A DNA stretch of 33,339 nt from an uncultured Burkholderiales bacterium (lineage in GTDB: Bacteria; Pseudomonadota; Gammaproteobacteria; Burkholderiales; Burkholderiaceae_C), in NCBI GenBank assembly GCA_943908475.1, contig CALTTG010000033.1, positions 1-33,339 of the forward strand, given 5' to 3'. Shown here piece after piece: positions 15,880 to 23,616 of this stretch (the stretch's first letter is position 1; each line of letters begins with the position of its first letter). The notes beneath the pieces were generated by a model, which saw nothing but the letters and a program-made list of their open reading frames with translations, was not told where the DNA came from and did no database searches. The translations under genes and the position numbers were made by a program.

Positions 15880-16252
15880 GTTGCATCTCCTGTGGAAGTG
15901 ATGGGCCATCCTATCGCGGCCCGATGACCGCCGGTGTCATGCCCCCCTGGCGCAGGGGTGTTGCCCACGATGGCCCCTGTGCTTTGTGGCGATGGCCGTG
16001 TGCACCGGTGCGGGCGGTGGGTCGGCGCGAGGCGGGGCCACTTGAGCCCGTTTGATCGAGATCAGCAGGAGATCGTGGATCCGTCACACACCCGATGGAA
16101 TCGATACAAACACTGCTGTCATGGACTTGTCATGCGCGCAGAACAGGCGCACACTGATCTTCCGGTTGACGAATTGCCCCAGGCGATGAAACACCGCCAG
16201 GCAGTCTCGACAGCCGGTGTTTCCAACCTCTCTGTCCTCGAAAGGAGACGGT
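15880..16252 (+). other. Intergenic region, no gene seen
   Basis: About 370 bases between the divergent YidB-like gene and hpf. The one long open frame here (15934-16305) starts with GTG, has no ribosome binding site, has unlikely composition and runs into hpf in another frame. A TTGACG hexamer at 16166-16171 could be a -35 element for hpf, but the -10 position is poor. An AAGGAG at 16241-16246 is the hpf ribosome binding site. No RNA gene was recognised. Confidence 0.5.
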
Positions 16253-16606
16253 ATGAATCTGACGATCAGTGGCCATCATTTGGAAGTGACTCCCGCCTTG
16301 CGTGAGTACGTGCTCACCAAGCTGGACCGTGTCACTCGACACTTCGACCAAGTGGTGGATGTGGCGGTTTTGCTCAGTGTGGAAAAGCAGAAGGAAAAGG
16401 ATCGTCGACAGAAGGCCGAAGTCAATTTGCACGTCAAGGGCAAGGACATTTTTGTGGAGACCGCTCACGAGGATTTGTACGCCGCCATTGATCAGCTGAT
16501 GGACAAGCTCGACCGTCAAGTCTGCCGTCACAAAGACCGCGTCCAGGATCACCACCATGCCTCCGTCAAACGACAGGGGGAAGCCGCTTGGGAGCAATCG
16601 CAGTGA
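16253..16606 (+). CDS. hpf: Ribosome hibernation-promoting factor, short form
   Basis: A 117-residue ribosome-associated protein of the HPF/YfiA family that binds the decoding region of the 30S subunit in slow growth, blocking translation and favouring 100S dimers. It starts MNLTISGHHLEVTPALREYV and has the beta-alpha-beta-beta-beta-alpha core with KAEVNLHVKGKDIFVETAHEDLYAAID. It lacks the extra C-terminal domain of long HPF; the tail is basic and His/Gln-rich. AAGGAG six bases before the ATG supports the start. In many relatives it lies between rpoN and ptsN; here rpoN is not adjacent, and a terminator separates it from ptsN. Confidence 0.94.
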   Translation: MNLTISGHHLEVTPALREYVLTKLDRVTRHFDQVVDVAVLLSVEKQKEKDRRQKAEVNLHVKGKDIFVETAHEDLYAAIDQLMDKLDRQVCRHKDRVQDHHHASVKRQGEAAWEQSQ

Positions 16607-16684
16607 TGCTTGATTCGCCGCACAAACCAGCATTCCCTTGTGTGCGCTGAGTGCGGGTCGCCCGCGCAGCGAGGCACCAAGTTG

Positions 16685-16706
16685 ACGGCCCTTCGGGGCC
16701 GTTTTT
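16685..16706 (+). terminator. Rho-independent terminator after hpf
   Basis: A perfect 7-bp stem, ACGGCCC / GGGCCGT, with a TTCG tetraloop and a T-tract, 79 bases after the hpf stop. It implies that ptsN has its own promoter. Confidence 0.9.
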
Positions 16707-16868
16707 CATTGGATTTGCGACACCTGTCTCAGCACACAGTGAGGGCGTGCAGTTCCGTGAAGGTTTTGTGATGAATGTGGTCTCCCACACTTGCTGCGCT
16801 GCAGCAATCCATGCAAAATCCCTTGAACCGGTGGTGGGCTCATCCCCCCGGCCGCAGTCTCGGGTTTC

Positions 16869-16929
16869 TATAATCCGCCCCTCATCCGTCCTGGGGGCAG
16901 GGAACAAGGCCGAAAGCCGTCGTCCCTGC
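16869..16929 (+). promoter_or_regulatory. ptsN leader: -10 element and hairpin
   Basis: A perfect -10 hexamer TATAAT is at 16869-16874; no convincing -35 is seen at normal spacing. A hairpin follows: GCAGGGA (16897-16903) pairs with TCCCTGC (16923-16929), with an inner GGC/GCC stem and CGAAA loop. It ends six bases before the ptsN ATG. No Shine-Dalgarno sequence lies between hairpin and ATG; the only purine-rich candidate (GGGGGCAGGGA) is inside the 5' arm. The rest of the 330-base interval holds only the hpf terminator and no believable gene. Confidence 0.5.
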
Positions 16930-16935
16930 TGAAAC

Positions 16936-17409
16936 ATGTCCAACAGACTTTCCAACATCCTGCCCGCGAACCAAGTGCTGGTGGGCGTGGAAGCGAGCAG
17001 CAAAAAGCGTGTGTTCGAACACGCTGGGCTGTTGTTCGAGAATCACCATGCCATTGCGCGTGCCACGGTGACCGACAACCTGTTCGCCCGCGAGCGACTG
17101 GGGTCCACGGGTCTGGGGCACGGCGTGGCCATTCCTCACGGGCGGATCAAGGGCTTGAGAAACCCTTTGGCGGCCGTGTTGCGCCTGGACCAGCCCATTC
17201 CCTTCGATGCGCCGGATGACGAGCCCGTCAATCTGCTGATTTTTCTGCTGGTGCCCGAGGCCGCCACACAGAAGCACCTCGAAATCTTGTCCGAAATCGC
17301 CGAGCTGCTGTCCGACCGTGAGTTGCGCGAGCGCCTCAAGACCGAGACCGACGCAGCCAAGGTTCATGAGATGATCGAGCGGTGGCAGCCGCTGAAATCG
17401 GTGGCCTGA
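16936..17409 (+). CDS. ptsN: PTS IIA-like nitrogen regulatory protein (EIIA-Ntr)
   Basis: A 157-residue phosphocarrier of the nitrogen PTS, receiving phosphate from PtsP/NPr and acting as a regulator (in other species of potassium transport, phosphate response and alarmone metabolism) and not in sugar uptake. The phosphorylated residue is His68 in GLGHGVAIPHGRI. The LLIFLLVPEAATQKHLEILSE stretch is typical of the fold. Start MSNRLSNILP matches relatives. The leader carries a hairpin in place of a normal ribosome binding site. It is followed 41 bases later by hprK. Confidence 0.96.
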   Translation: MSNRLSNILPANQVLVGVEASSKKRVFEHAGLLFENHHAIARATVTDNLFARERLGSTGLGHGVAIPHGRIKGLRNPLAAVLRLDQPIPFDAPDDEPVNLLIFLLVPEAATQKHLEILSEIAELLSDRELRERLKTETDAAKVHEMIERWQPLKSVA

Positions 17410-17450
17410 AGCCTCTCCCATTCCCACTCTTTTGCCCCTCTGAACATCCA

Positions 17451-18416
17451 GTGACCGCCAAAGACCTTGCCGTCATCAGCGCAGAACTGCTGTTCGAAGC
17501 CAATCGCTCGGCATTACGCTGGGAATGGATCGCCGGGCATGCCCACCCCGAGCGTCGGTTTGACGAAGAGGCCGTGCAGTCGGCCCAGTCGGCGGCCGAC
17601 CTGGTGGGCTACCTCAACTACATCCATCCTTACCGCGTGCAGATCGTGGGGGTGCGTGAGCACGCCTATTTCGAAAACTCCACGCCGGAAGACCAAGAGC
17701 GCCGCATCCAGCGCATCGTGACGCTGGAGCCGCCGGTGGTGGTGGTGGCCGATGGTCAAGCGCCCTCGGACAAGCTGGTGGCCATGTGCGGTCGCGCGGG
17801 CATCCCGCTGTTCGTCACCAAAGAGCCGGCCGGGCACGTCATCGACGTCCTGCGCTCGTACCTGACCCAGCATTTCGCCGAGCGCATCACCCGCCACGGG
17901 GTCTTCATGGACATCCTGGGTTTGGGCGTCTTGCTCACCGGTGAGTCTGGCCTGGGCAAGAGCGAGTTGGGGCTGGAGCTCATTTCCCGTGGCCACGGCC
18001 TGGTGGCCGACGATGCGGTGGACCTCTACCGGGTGTCTCGCTCGGCCATCGAGGGGCGCTGCCCCGCGCTGCTGCAAAACCTGCTGGAAGTGCGCGGCAT
18101 TGGACTGCTCGACATCAAGGCCATTTTTGGTGAAACGGCCGTGCGCCGGAAGATGCGCCTCAAGCTCATCGTGCACTTGGTCCGCAAAGAGACCATGGAG
18201 CGCGAATTTGAGCGCTTGCCCTATGAGCCCCTGTACGAAGAGGTCATGGGCGTGCAGGTGCGCAAGGTGGTGATCGCGGTGGACGCGGGTCGAAACTTGG
18301 CCGTTCTGGTCGAAGCAGCCGTCCGCAACACGGTGCTCCAGCTGCGCGGCATCGACACCTACAAAGAGTTCATCGATCGGCACCAACGTGCCATGGAGCG
18401 TGGCGCCATCGATTGA
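17451..18416 (+). CDS. hprK: HPr kinase/phosphorylase
   Basis: A 321-residue bifunctional enzyme that phosphorylates (ATP) and dephosphorylates (phosphate) a serine of HPr. The GTG at 17451 gives MTAKDLAVISAELLFE, the family N-terminus; the open frame from 17382 would overlap ptsN. The N-terminal domain is at about 1-135. The catalytic domain has the Walker A motif GESGLGKS (164-171), followed by the family ADDAVDLYR segment and the signature EVRGIGLLDIKAIFGETAVR. In proteobacteria it is usually linked to ptsN and serves regulation. The two genes are probably co-transcribed. It is convergent with fur. Confidence 0.96.
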   Translation: MTAKDLAVISAELLFEANRSALRWEWIAGHAHPERRFDEEAVQSAQSAADLVGYLNYIHPYRVQIVGVREHAYFENSTPEDQERRIQRIVTLEPPVVVVADGQAPSDKLVAMCGRAGIPLFVTKEPAGHVIDVLRSYLTQHFAERITRHGVFMDILGLGVLLTGESGLGKSELGLELISRGHGLVADDAVDLYRVSRSAIEGRCPALLQNLLEVRGIGLLDIKAIFGETAVRRKMRLKLIVHLVRKETMEREFERLPYEPLYEEVMGVQVRKVVIAVDAGRNLAVLVEAAVRNTVLQLRGIDTYKEFIDRHQRAMERGAID

Positions 18417-18431
18417 GGTGGGTTGTCGCGC

Positions 18432-18863
18432 TCAGCGGGGCGAGGCCTTCTGACAATTGGGCTGATTGCACACCACGTACAGCGACAAGGCGTGGTCTTG
18501 CAGCGTGTAGCCGCGCTCGGTGGCGATGGCCTGTTGCCGGGCCTCGATTTCCGGATCGTAAAATTCTTCCACCTTGCCGCACACCACACACACCAGGTGA
18601 TCATGGTGATGGCCCTCGTTCAGCTCGAACACGGCCTTGCCAGCTTCAAAGTGATTGCGGCTCAAGATGCCCGCCTGCTCGAACTGCATCAACACCCGGT
18701 AGACCGTGGCCAGACCGATGTCCGAGCCTCCGGCCAGCAGCACCTTGTAGACATCTTCCGCCGTCATGTGCCGCTCTTTCGACTGCTGGAAGACTTCCAG
18801 AATCGTGATGCGCGGCAGCGTGGCTTTCAGGCCGCTGTTCTTGAGCTCTTCGGCGTTCGTCAT
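18432..18863 (-). CDS. fur: Ferric uptake regulator Fur
   Basis: A 143-residue iron-responsive repressor. The ATG at 18863 (MTNAEELKNSGLKATLPR) is the normal Fur start; the frame extends to 18896 with an unlikely extra 11 residues. The winged-helix DNA-binding domain (about 1-82) has the recognition segment IGLATVYRVLMQFEQAGI. The dimerisation domain carries the metal cluster EGHHHDHLVCVVCGKVEEF, with the CVVC pair expected to bind structural zinc, and a second Cys pair near the C-terminus (VVCNQPNC). It is divergent from bamE, with a 131-base shared control region; the same pairing is seen in many betaproteobacteria. Confidence 0.97.
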   Translation of the reverse strand: MTNAEELKNSGLKATLPRITILEVFQQSKERHMTAEDVYKVLLAGGSDIGLATVYRVLMQFEQAGILSRNHFEAGKAVFELNEGHHHDHLVCVVCGKVEEFYDPEIEARQQAIATERGYTLQDHALSLYVVCNQPNCQKASPR

Positions 18864-18994
18864 GGAGGGGCTTTCTGGGGTCAGGCGGCGGCGCACGGCA
18901 CACCGCTAGAATGCGGCAATGATATCGGGATCGCCTGTCCAGCACACGTGACAGGGTTTTCCGGTCGCCTCTTCACCGAAAGGACACGGCTCGC

Positions 18995-19540
18995 ATGCTG
19001 TTTTCCCTCTCTCGTCGCTGGCCCCTGGCCTTGGCGGCGCTGGCGCCTTTGGGCCTGGCCGGCTGTTCGTCGTTTTCGTCGTCCAGCCCTGAAACCCTGT
19101 TCGGCTTGCTCAGCCCCTACCGCATCGAAATCGTGCAGGGCAATGTGGTCACACAGGAAGTCATGGCGCAGATCCAGCCCGGACTGGGCAAGAACCCGGT
19201 GCGCGAAATCTTGGGCACGCCTTTGCTGACAGATGTCTTCCACGAAGACCGCTGGGACTACGTGTTCACCATCGCGCGGCAGGGCATCCCGCCCCAACAG
19301 CGGCGCGTCACCGTGTTCTTCAAGGGCGATGTGGTGGACCGCTTCGAGGCCGACCAGCTGCCCACCGAGCGTGAGTTCGTGGCCGCCATCGATCGCAAGG
19401 TCAGCCAAGGCAAAGCCCCAGCCAACCTCACGCCCGAACAAATTGCCGCATTGCCCGTGCCGCCCAAACAGGACAATCGCCTGAAAGTGCCGCAAGGTGC
19501 CAACCGAGACTACCCGCCGCTGGAAGCTGGCCGTCCCTGA
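18995..19540 (+). CDS. bamE: Outer-membrane assembly lipoprotein BamE
   Basis: A 181-residue lipoprotein component of the Bam complex that inserts beta-barrel proteins into the outer membrane. A lipoprotein signal peptide ends at the lipobox LAGC (Cys24). The BamE fold follows: YRIEIVQGNVVTQEVMAQIQ, then PVREILGTPLLTDVFHEDRWDYVFT, and VTVFFKGDVVDRFE. The C-terminal 55 residues are a Pro-rich extension beyond the small E. coli protein, common in this order. A TAGAAT at 18907-18912 may be its -10 element. It is the first gene of a run with dapB, exbB and exbD. Confidence 0.95.
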   Translation: MLFSLSRRWPLALAALAPLGLAGCSSFSSSSPETLFGLLSPYRIEIVQGNVVTQEVMAQIQPGLGKNPVREILGTPLLTDVFHEDRWDYVFTIARQGIPPQQRRVTVFFKGDVVDRFEADQLPTEREFVAAIDRKVSQGKAPANLTPEQIAALPVPPKQDNRLKVPQGANRDYPPLEAGRP

Positions 19541-19560
19541 CCTTTTTCGAGAGCCTTCAC

Positions 19561-20373
19561 GTGACTGATTCTCTGCACCTCATCGGCATCGCCGGTGCCT
19601 CTGGCCGCATGGGCCGCATGCTGATCGAAGCGGTTCAAGCCGCCGACGACTGCCGCCTCGCGGGCGCCCTCGACATCCCTGGCAGCCCTGCCTTGGGGGC
19701 CGATGCGTCGGCTTACATGGGGCAACTCAGCGGGGTGGTGATCGACTCGGACCTGAGCCAAGGCTTGAGCCAGTCGCAGTACCTGATCGACTTCACCCGG
19801 CCCGAAGGCACCATGGCGCATGTGCGCCACTGCCGTGACCACGGCATCAAGCTGGTGATTGGCACCACGGGCTTCAGCGATGCGCAGAAAGCCGAGATCC
19901 AGGACGCCGCCCGCGACATCGCCATCGTCATGGCGCCCAACATGGCCGTGGGCGTGAACGTGGTCTTCAGCCTGCTGCGCCAGGCGGCCAAGGCCCTGGC
20001 CACGGGCTATGACATTGAAATCATCGAAGCCCATCACCGTCACAAGGTCGATGCCCCCAGTGGCACCGCCTTGCACATGGGCGAGGTGGTGGCCGAGGCC
20101 ATCGGCCGCGACCTCAAGAGCTGTGCGGTGTACGGCCGCGAGGGCGTCACGGGCGAGCGTGACCCCTCCACCATCGGGTTTGCCACCGTCCGTGGCGGCG
20201 ACATCGTGGGCGATCACACCGTGCTGTTTGCCGGCACGGGCGAGCGCATCGAGATCACCCACAAGTCGTCCAGCCGTTCTCACTACGCCCAAGGCAGCTT
20301 GCGCGCCGTGCGTTTCCTGGCGCATCAGCCCCATGGCCTCTTCGGCATGGACGATGTGCTGGGCCTGAAGTGA
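19561..20373 (+). CDS. dapB: 4-hydroxy-tetrahydrodipicolinate reductase DapB
   Basis: A 270-residue NAD(P)H-dependent enzyme of the diaminopimelate/lysine pathway. It starts with GTG at 19561, 20 bases after bamE. The nucleotide-binding motif is GIAGASGRMGRM (9-20), GTTGF follows at 101-105, and the family signature EAHHRHKVDAPSGTA (156-170) supplies the catalytic His and Lys (His158/159, Lys162). Length is normal and no damage is visible. The lysine-pathway enzyme sits inside an envelope operon by conserved synteny, not by function. Confidence 0.97.
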   Translation: MTDSLHLIGIAGASGRMGRMLIEAVQAADDCRLAGALDIPGSPALGADASAYMGQLSGVVIDSDLSQGLSQSQYLIDFTRPEGTMAHVRHCRDHGIKLVIGTTGFSDAQKAEIQDAARDIAIVMAPNMAVGVNVVFSLLRQAAKALATGYDIEIIEAHHRHKVDAPSGTALHMGEVVAEAIGRDLKSCAVYGREGVTGERDPSTIGFATVRGGDIVGDHTVLFAGTGERIEITHKSSSRSHYAQGSLRAVRFLAHQPHGLFGMDDVLGLK

Positions 20374-20383
20374 TCTGACCGAG

Positions 20384-21049
20384 ATGGACGGTTTTTCCCG
20401 CATCTGGACCGAAGGCGACTGGGTCATCCAGGCCGTGGCCGTGCTGCTGCTGGCCATGTCGGTGGCGGGTTGGGTGGTCATTGGCTGGAAGACCTGGCTG
20501 CTCAACCGGGTGCGCCGAGACCTGCCCGGCGCCATCGCGACCTTCTGGCGTTCGCCTGACCTGGCCGCTGCGCAACAAGGTTTGCAGTCGTCCGATCGCG
20601 AGGGCGTGTTGCACGCCGTGGTGCTCGCCGCGCAGCAAGCGACCGTGCCGGGTTCGCTGGAGGCTCAAGGTCACCCGCACGCCCAACTCACGCGCCGTTT
20701 GCGCGACAGCCTGCACGAGGTGCTGGCCCGTTTGCAGCATGGGCAGGTGCTGTTGGCCTCCATTGGTGCGGTGTCGCCCTTCGTGGGGCTGTTTGGCACC
20801 GTCTGGGGCATCTACAACGCCATGGTCGGCATCAGCGCGGAAGGCTCGGCGTCGCTGGAGCGCGTGGCGGGTCCCGTGGGCGAAGCCCTCATCATGACCG
20901 CGGTGGGGCTGGCCGTGGCCATCCCGGCGGTGTTGGCGTACAACCTGTTCGGCAAGATCATCGGTGGCTTGGAGGCCGACCTGGAGGGGTTCGCGCATGA
21001 CTTGCGCGAGGCCTTGCTGGGAACCGGTCCTTCCGCCGACCGCGACTGA
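20384..21049 (+). CDS. exbB: ExbB/TolQ-family proton channel subunit
   Basis: A 221-residue inner-membrane protein of the MotA/TolQ/ExbB family, which with ExbD uses the proton gradient to energise TonB or TolA. TM1 is at about 13-35; a long cytoplasmic loop (35-120) follows; TM2 and TM3 are at about 122-145 and 160-190. VSPFVGLFGTVWGIYNAMVGI is the conserved TM2 signature and GEALIMTAVGLAVAIPAVLAYN the TM3 segment. It starts 10 bases after dapB and 12 bases before exbD. No tonB is adjacent. A TolQ role is less likely because tolR, tolA and tolB are missing. Confidence 0.9.
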   Translation: MDGFSRIWTEGDWVIQAVAVLLLAMSVAGWVVIGWKTWLLNRVRRDLPGAIATFWRSPDLAAAQQGLQSSDREGVLHAVVLAAQQATVPGSLEAQGHPHAQLTRRLRDSLHEVLARLQHGQVLLASIGAVSPFVGLFGTVWGIYNAMVGISAEGSASLERVAGPVGEALIMTAVGLAVAIPAVLAYNLFGKIIGGLEADLEGFAHDLREALLGTGPSADRD

Positions 21050-21061
21050 GGACGCCCGCCC

Positions 21062-21484
21062 ATGGCCTTCGGTCGGCTCGAGCGCAAGCAAGCCAACGCC
21101 CCCATGAGCGACATCAACATGACGCCGCTGATCGACGTCATGTTGGTCTTGCTGGTGATTTTCATGTTGACGGCGCCCTTGATGACGTCCAGTCTGAAGA
21201 TGAACCTGCCTCGCACCGAGGGCACACAGAAGCAACCGCCTGATCCTCAGGCCCTGCGGCTGGCGATCTTGCCGGCCGGTGAGCTTCGCCTGGACGATGC
21301 GCCTATCACGCAGGAGGCTCTGGCCGCGAGGTTCATGGCCATCCAGGGCAGTGACACCGAGGTGCACCTGCGTGCCGACAAGGCCGTGCCTTACGGTGAA
21401 GTGGCCCAAGTGCTGGGCTTGCTGCAAAAGGCTCGCTTGCACAAGGTGGCGTTTGTGGCCGAGCCGGTGGTGGTGCAGCCCTGA
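21062..21484 (+). CDS. exbD: ExbD/TolR-family biopolymer transport protein
   Basis: A 140-residue single-pass inner-membrane protein that partners ExbB. The N-terminal cytoplasmic part ends in SDINMTPLIDVMLVLLVIFM, which contains the conserved membrane Asp (near residue 25) needed for proton coupling. The periplasmic domain (about 45-140) has the expected small alpha/beta fold, with RADKAVPYGEVAQVLGLLQ near the end. It is probably the last gene of the bamE-dapB-exbB-exbD run; amn follows 98 bases later. Confidence 0.93.
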   Translation: MAFGRLERKQANAPMSDINMTPLIDVMLVLLVIFMLTAPLMTSSLKMNLPRTEGTQKQPPDPQALRLAILPAGELRLDDAPITQEALAARFMAIQGSDTEVHLRADKAVPYGEVAQVLGLLQKARLHKVAFVAEPVVVQP

Positions 21485-21582
21485 AGGCTTGAGAAACCCT
21501 GTCGGAGTCAGGCCACACCGCCCTTGGGCATGGGCCGGGCAGGTTCACAATGAACCATCGCAGTCTCCAGACAAGGTGCCTC

Positions 21583-23097
21583 ATGAGCAACGCCCGGAAA
21601 GATGCCCCCAAGTCGGTGTCACGGCACTTCGATGACCCCAAGGCTGCGCTGGCGCACATCCATGCGCTGTATGACAGCCAGATCGCTTACCTGCGTGATT
21701 CCCTCCAGCGCTTCGTGGCGGGAGAAACCTTCAGTGAGCCCATCCGCGCGAAGTACCCCTTCGTGCGCATCCACACCGACACGGTGGCCCGCAGCGATTC
21801 CCGTCTGGCCTACGGTTTCGTGGCCGGGCCCGGCACCTACGAAACCACGCTGACCCGGCCAGACTTGTTCGACGACTACTACGAAGAACAGCTCACCCTG
21901 CTGCTGCGCAACCACCGCGTCAGCATCGAGGTGGGCCTGAGCCGCGAACCCATCCCCGTGCACTTCTCGCTGGCCGACAACAACCACGTCGAAGGCAACC
22001 TGACGCCCGACCGCCGCTTGTTGCTGCGCGACCTGTTCGACCTGCCCGACCTGGCGTCGATGGACGACGGCATTGCCAACGGCACCTACGACGTCCGGGG
22101 TGGTGCGCCCCGACCGCTGGCCCTGTTCACCGCGCCGCGGGTCGATTATTCGCTGCACCGTTTGCGCCACTACACGGGCACCTCACCCGAGCATTTTCAG
22201 AACTTTGTTCTGTTCACCAACTACCAGTTCTACATCGATCAATTCGTGCAGATCGGGCGCGAGATCATGTCTCGGGCGCCTGACCCCGCCCACCCTCGCG
22301 ACGACGACGATTGCATCGCCTTCATCGAGCCCGGTAACGTGGTGACCCGCCGTGTGGGCGTGCCCGCAGAGCCGGGTGATGAACTGGGCGCGGTGCCCCC
22401 ACGGTTGCCCCAGATGCCGGCGTACCACCTGGTCCGCAAGGACCGCAGTGGGGTGACCATGGTCAACATCGGGGTGGGCCCCTCGAATGCGAAAACCATC
22501 ACCGACCACATCGCGGTGCTGCGTCCGCTGGCGTGGATCATGTTGGGCCACTGCGCGGGTTTGCGCAATTCGCAGCAATTGGGCGATTACGTGCTGGCCC
22601 ACGGTTATGTGCGCGAGGACCATGTGCTGGACGAAGACTTGCCCCTGTGGGTGCCGATTCCGCCCCTGGCCGAGATTCAGCTGGCGCTGGAGGGGGCCGT
22701 GGCCGATGTCACGCAGTTGTCAGGCTATGAGCTCAAGAGCCTCATGCGCACTGGCACGGTGGCCACCACCGACAACCGCAATTGGGAGTTGATGCCGCAC
22801 CGCGAGCCTGAACGCCGCTTCAGCCAGAGTCGCGCCATCGCGTTGGACATGGAGAGCGCCACGATCGCCGCCAATGGCTTTCGCTTCCGGGTGCCCTATG
22901 GCACCTTGTTGTGCGTCAGCGACAAGCCGCTGCACGGCGAAATCAAACTGCCTGGCATGGCCAACCAGTTTTACCGCGAGCGGGTGGACCAGCACTTGCG
23001 CATCGGCTTGAGGGCGTTGGAGCGCCTGCGTCGCAACCGTGCCGAGCAACTGCACAGCCGAAAGCTGCGCAGTTTTGCCGAGGTGGCCTTCCAGTGA
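21583..23097 (+). CDS. amn: AMP nucleosidase
   Basis: A 504-residue enzyme hydrolysing AMP to adenine and ribose 5-phosphate, controlling the adenylate pool. The ATG at 21583 (MSNARKDAPKSV) has AAGGTG upstream and was chosen over 21550. The N-terminal AMP-nucleosidase-specific domain is at about 1-170. The C-terminal phosphorylase-like domain holds GPSNAKTITDHIAVLRPLAW, MLGHCAGLRNSQQLGDYV and the active-site region DMESATIAANGFRFRVPYG. Length is close to E. coli Amn (484). Its neighbours are unrelated and it is probably a single-gene unit. Confidence 0.95.
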   Translation: MSNARKDAPKSVSRHFDDPKAALAHIHALYDSQIAYLRDSLQRFVAGETFSEPIRAKYPFVRIHTDTVARSDSRLAYGFVAGPGTYETTLTRPDLFDDYYEEQLTLLLRNHRVSIEVGLSREPIPVHFSLADNNHVEGNLTPDRRLLLRDLFDLPDLASMDDGIANGTYDVRGGAPRPLALFTAPRVDYSLHRLRHYTGTSPEHFQNFVLFTNYQFYIDQFVQIGREIMSRAPDPAHPRDDDDCIAFIEPGNVVTRRVGVPAEPGDELGAVPPRLPQMPAYHLVRKDRSGVTMVNIGVGPSNAKTITDHIAVLRPLAWIMLGHCAGLRNSQQLGDYVLAHGYVREDHVLDEDLPLWVPIPPLAEIQLALEGAVADVTQLSGYELKSLMRTGTVATTDNRNWELMPHREPERRFSQSRAIALDMESATIAANGFRFRVPYGTLLCVSDKPLHGEIKLPGMANQFYRERVDQHLRIGLRALERLRRNRAEQLHSRKLRSFAEVAFQ

Positions 23098-23127
23098 AGG
23101 CCTGAACCTCGGCGGTGGGTGGGCCGC

Positions 23128-23445
23128 TCAGGCGGCCATCGCCACGTCGTCGCGGGTGATGACGGGCTGCACTTCGCGTTGGATCTGCTCGCCGGCCAGG
23201 GCGTCGGCCACGGCCAGGTCGTAGGCGGTCTGCAGGTCCATCCAGTACTGGGCGGTGGTTTTGAAGAAACGGGCCAAGCGCAGGGCCGAGTCAGGGCTCA
23301 CGCCGCGGCGCTCGCGCACGATGTCGTTCACCCGAGGGGCGGGCACGTGCAGGCGGATGGCCAGTGCGCTGGCCGACAGACCATGCTTTTCCATGAACTG
23401 AGTGCGCAGGATTTCACCGGGATGGACAGCTTGCTTGGTGGTCAT
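23128..23445 (-). CDS. HigA-family XRE antitoxin-like protein without toxin
   Basis: A 105-residue helix-turn-helix protein. The start MTTKQAVHPGEILRTQFMEK at 23445 matches the HigA family, in which HPGEIL is characteristic. The HTH is at about residues 21-62, followed by ALRLARFFKTTAQYWMDLQTAYD, the usual HigA helix. In a normal higBA locus a RelE-type toxin of about 90 residues lies just upstream on the same strand; no such frame exists in the 170 bases to the divergent Crp/Fnr gene, nor downstream. It is therefore an orphan antitoxin or a recruited regulator. A stem GGCCGC/GCGGCC (23122-23137) spans its stop codon. The inverted repeats upstream may be its operator. Confidence 0.88.
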   Translation of the reverse strand: MTTKQAVHPGEILRTQFMEKHGLSASALAIRLHVPAPRVNDIVRERRGVSPDSALRLARFFKTTAQYWMDLQTAYDLAVADALAGEQIQREVQPVITRDDVAMAA

Positions 23446-23476
23446 GGTTTCTACCGAGATGCAGAGAGATGATCGC

Positions 23477-23522
23477 TGGATGGTATATCCACCCCGGTTA
23501 AAACACTGTATACATCCATACA
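23477..23522. repeat. Two inverted repeats in higA/Crp-Fnr control region
   Basis: TGGAT-GGTAT-ATCCA lies at 23477-23491 and TGTAT-ACATCC-ATACA at 23507-23522, in an AT-rich stretch that contrasts with the rest of the window. Both are dyads of the size bound by XRE or Crp/Fnr dimers and lie in the divergent promoter region. The stretch 23446-23616 holds no other gene. Confidence 0.55.
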
Positions 23523-23616
23523 ATTGCATTAATATTTTTGAGACGCACCACACGAACGAGCCCCCTCTTTTTCGGGGGTTGTCTCAACGCGCAACGAACC
23601 ACAGCATTCGAGGCCC

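Noticed and set aside
15950..15968. Possible sigma-54 promoter (TGGCGC ... TTGCC) upstream of hpf
   Set aside because: The distance between the GG and GC elements is 12 bases, not the required 10.
15934..16305. Rightward 123-residue frame before hpf
   Set aside because: GTG start without ribosome binding site, unlikely composition, and it overlaps the start of hpf in another frame.
16651..16932. 93-residue frame between hpf and ptsN
   Set aside because: It runs through a perfect terminator and the ptsN leader and has no recognisable protein features.
23560..23583. CCCCC...GGGGG stem before the Crp/Fnr gene as a terminator
   Set aside because: The stem is only five pairs, the T-tract is in the loop and no upstream gene ends here on that strand.
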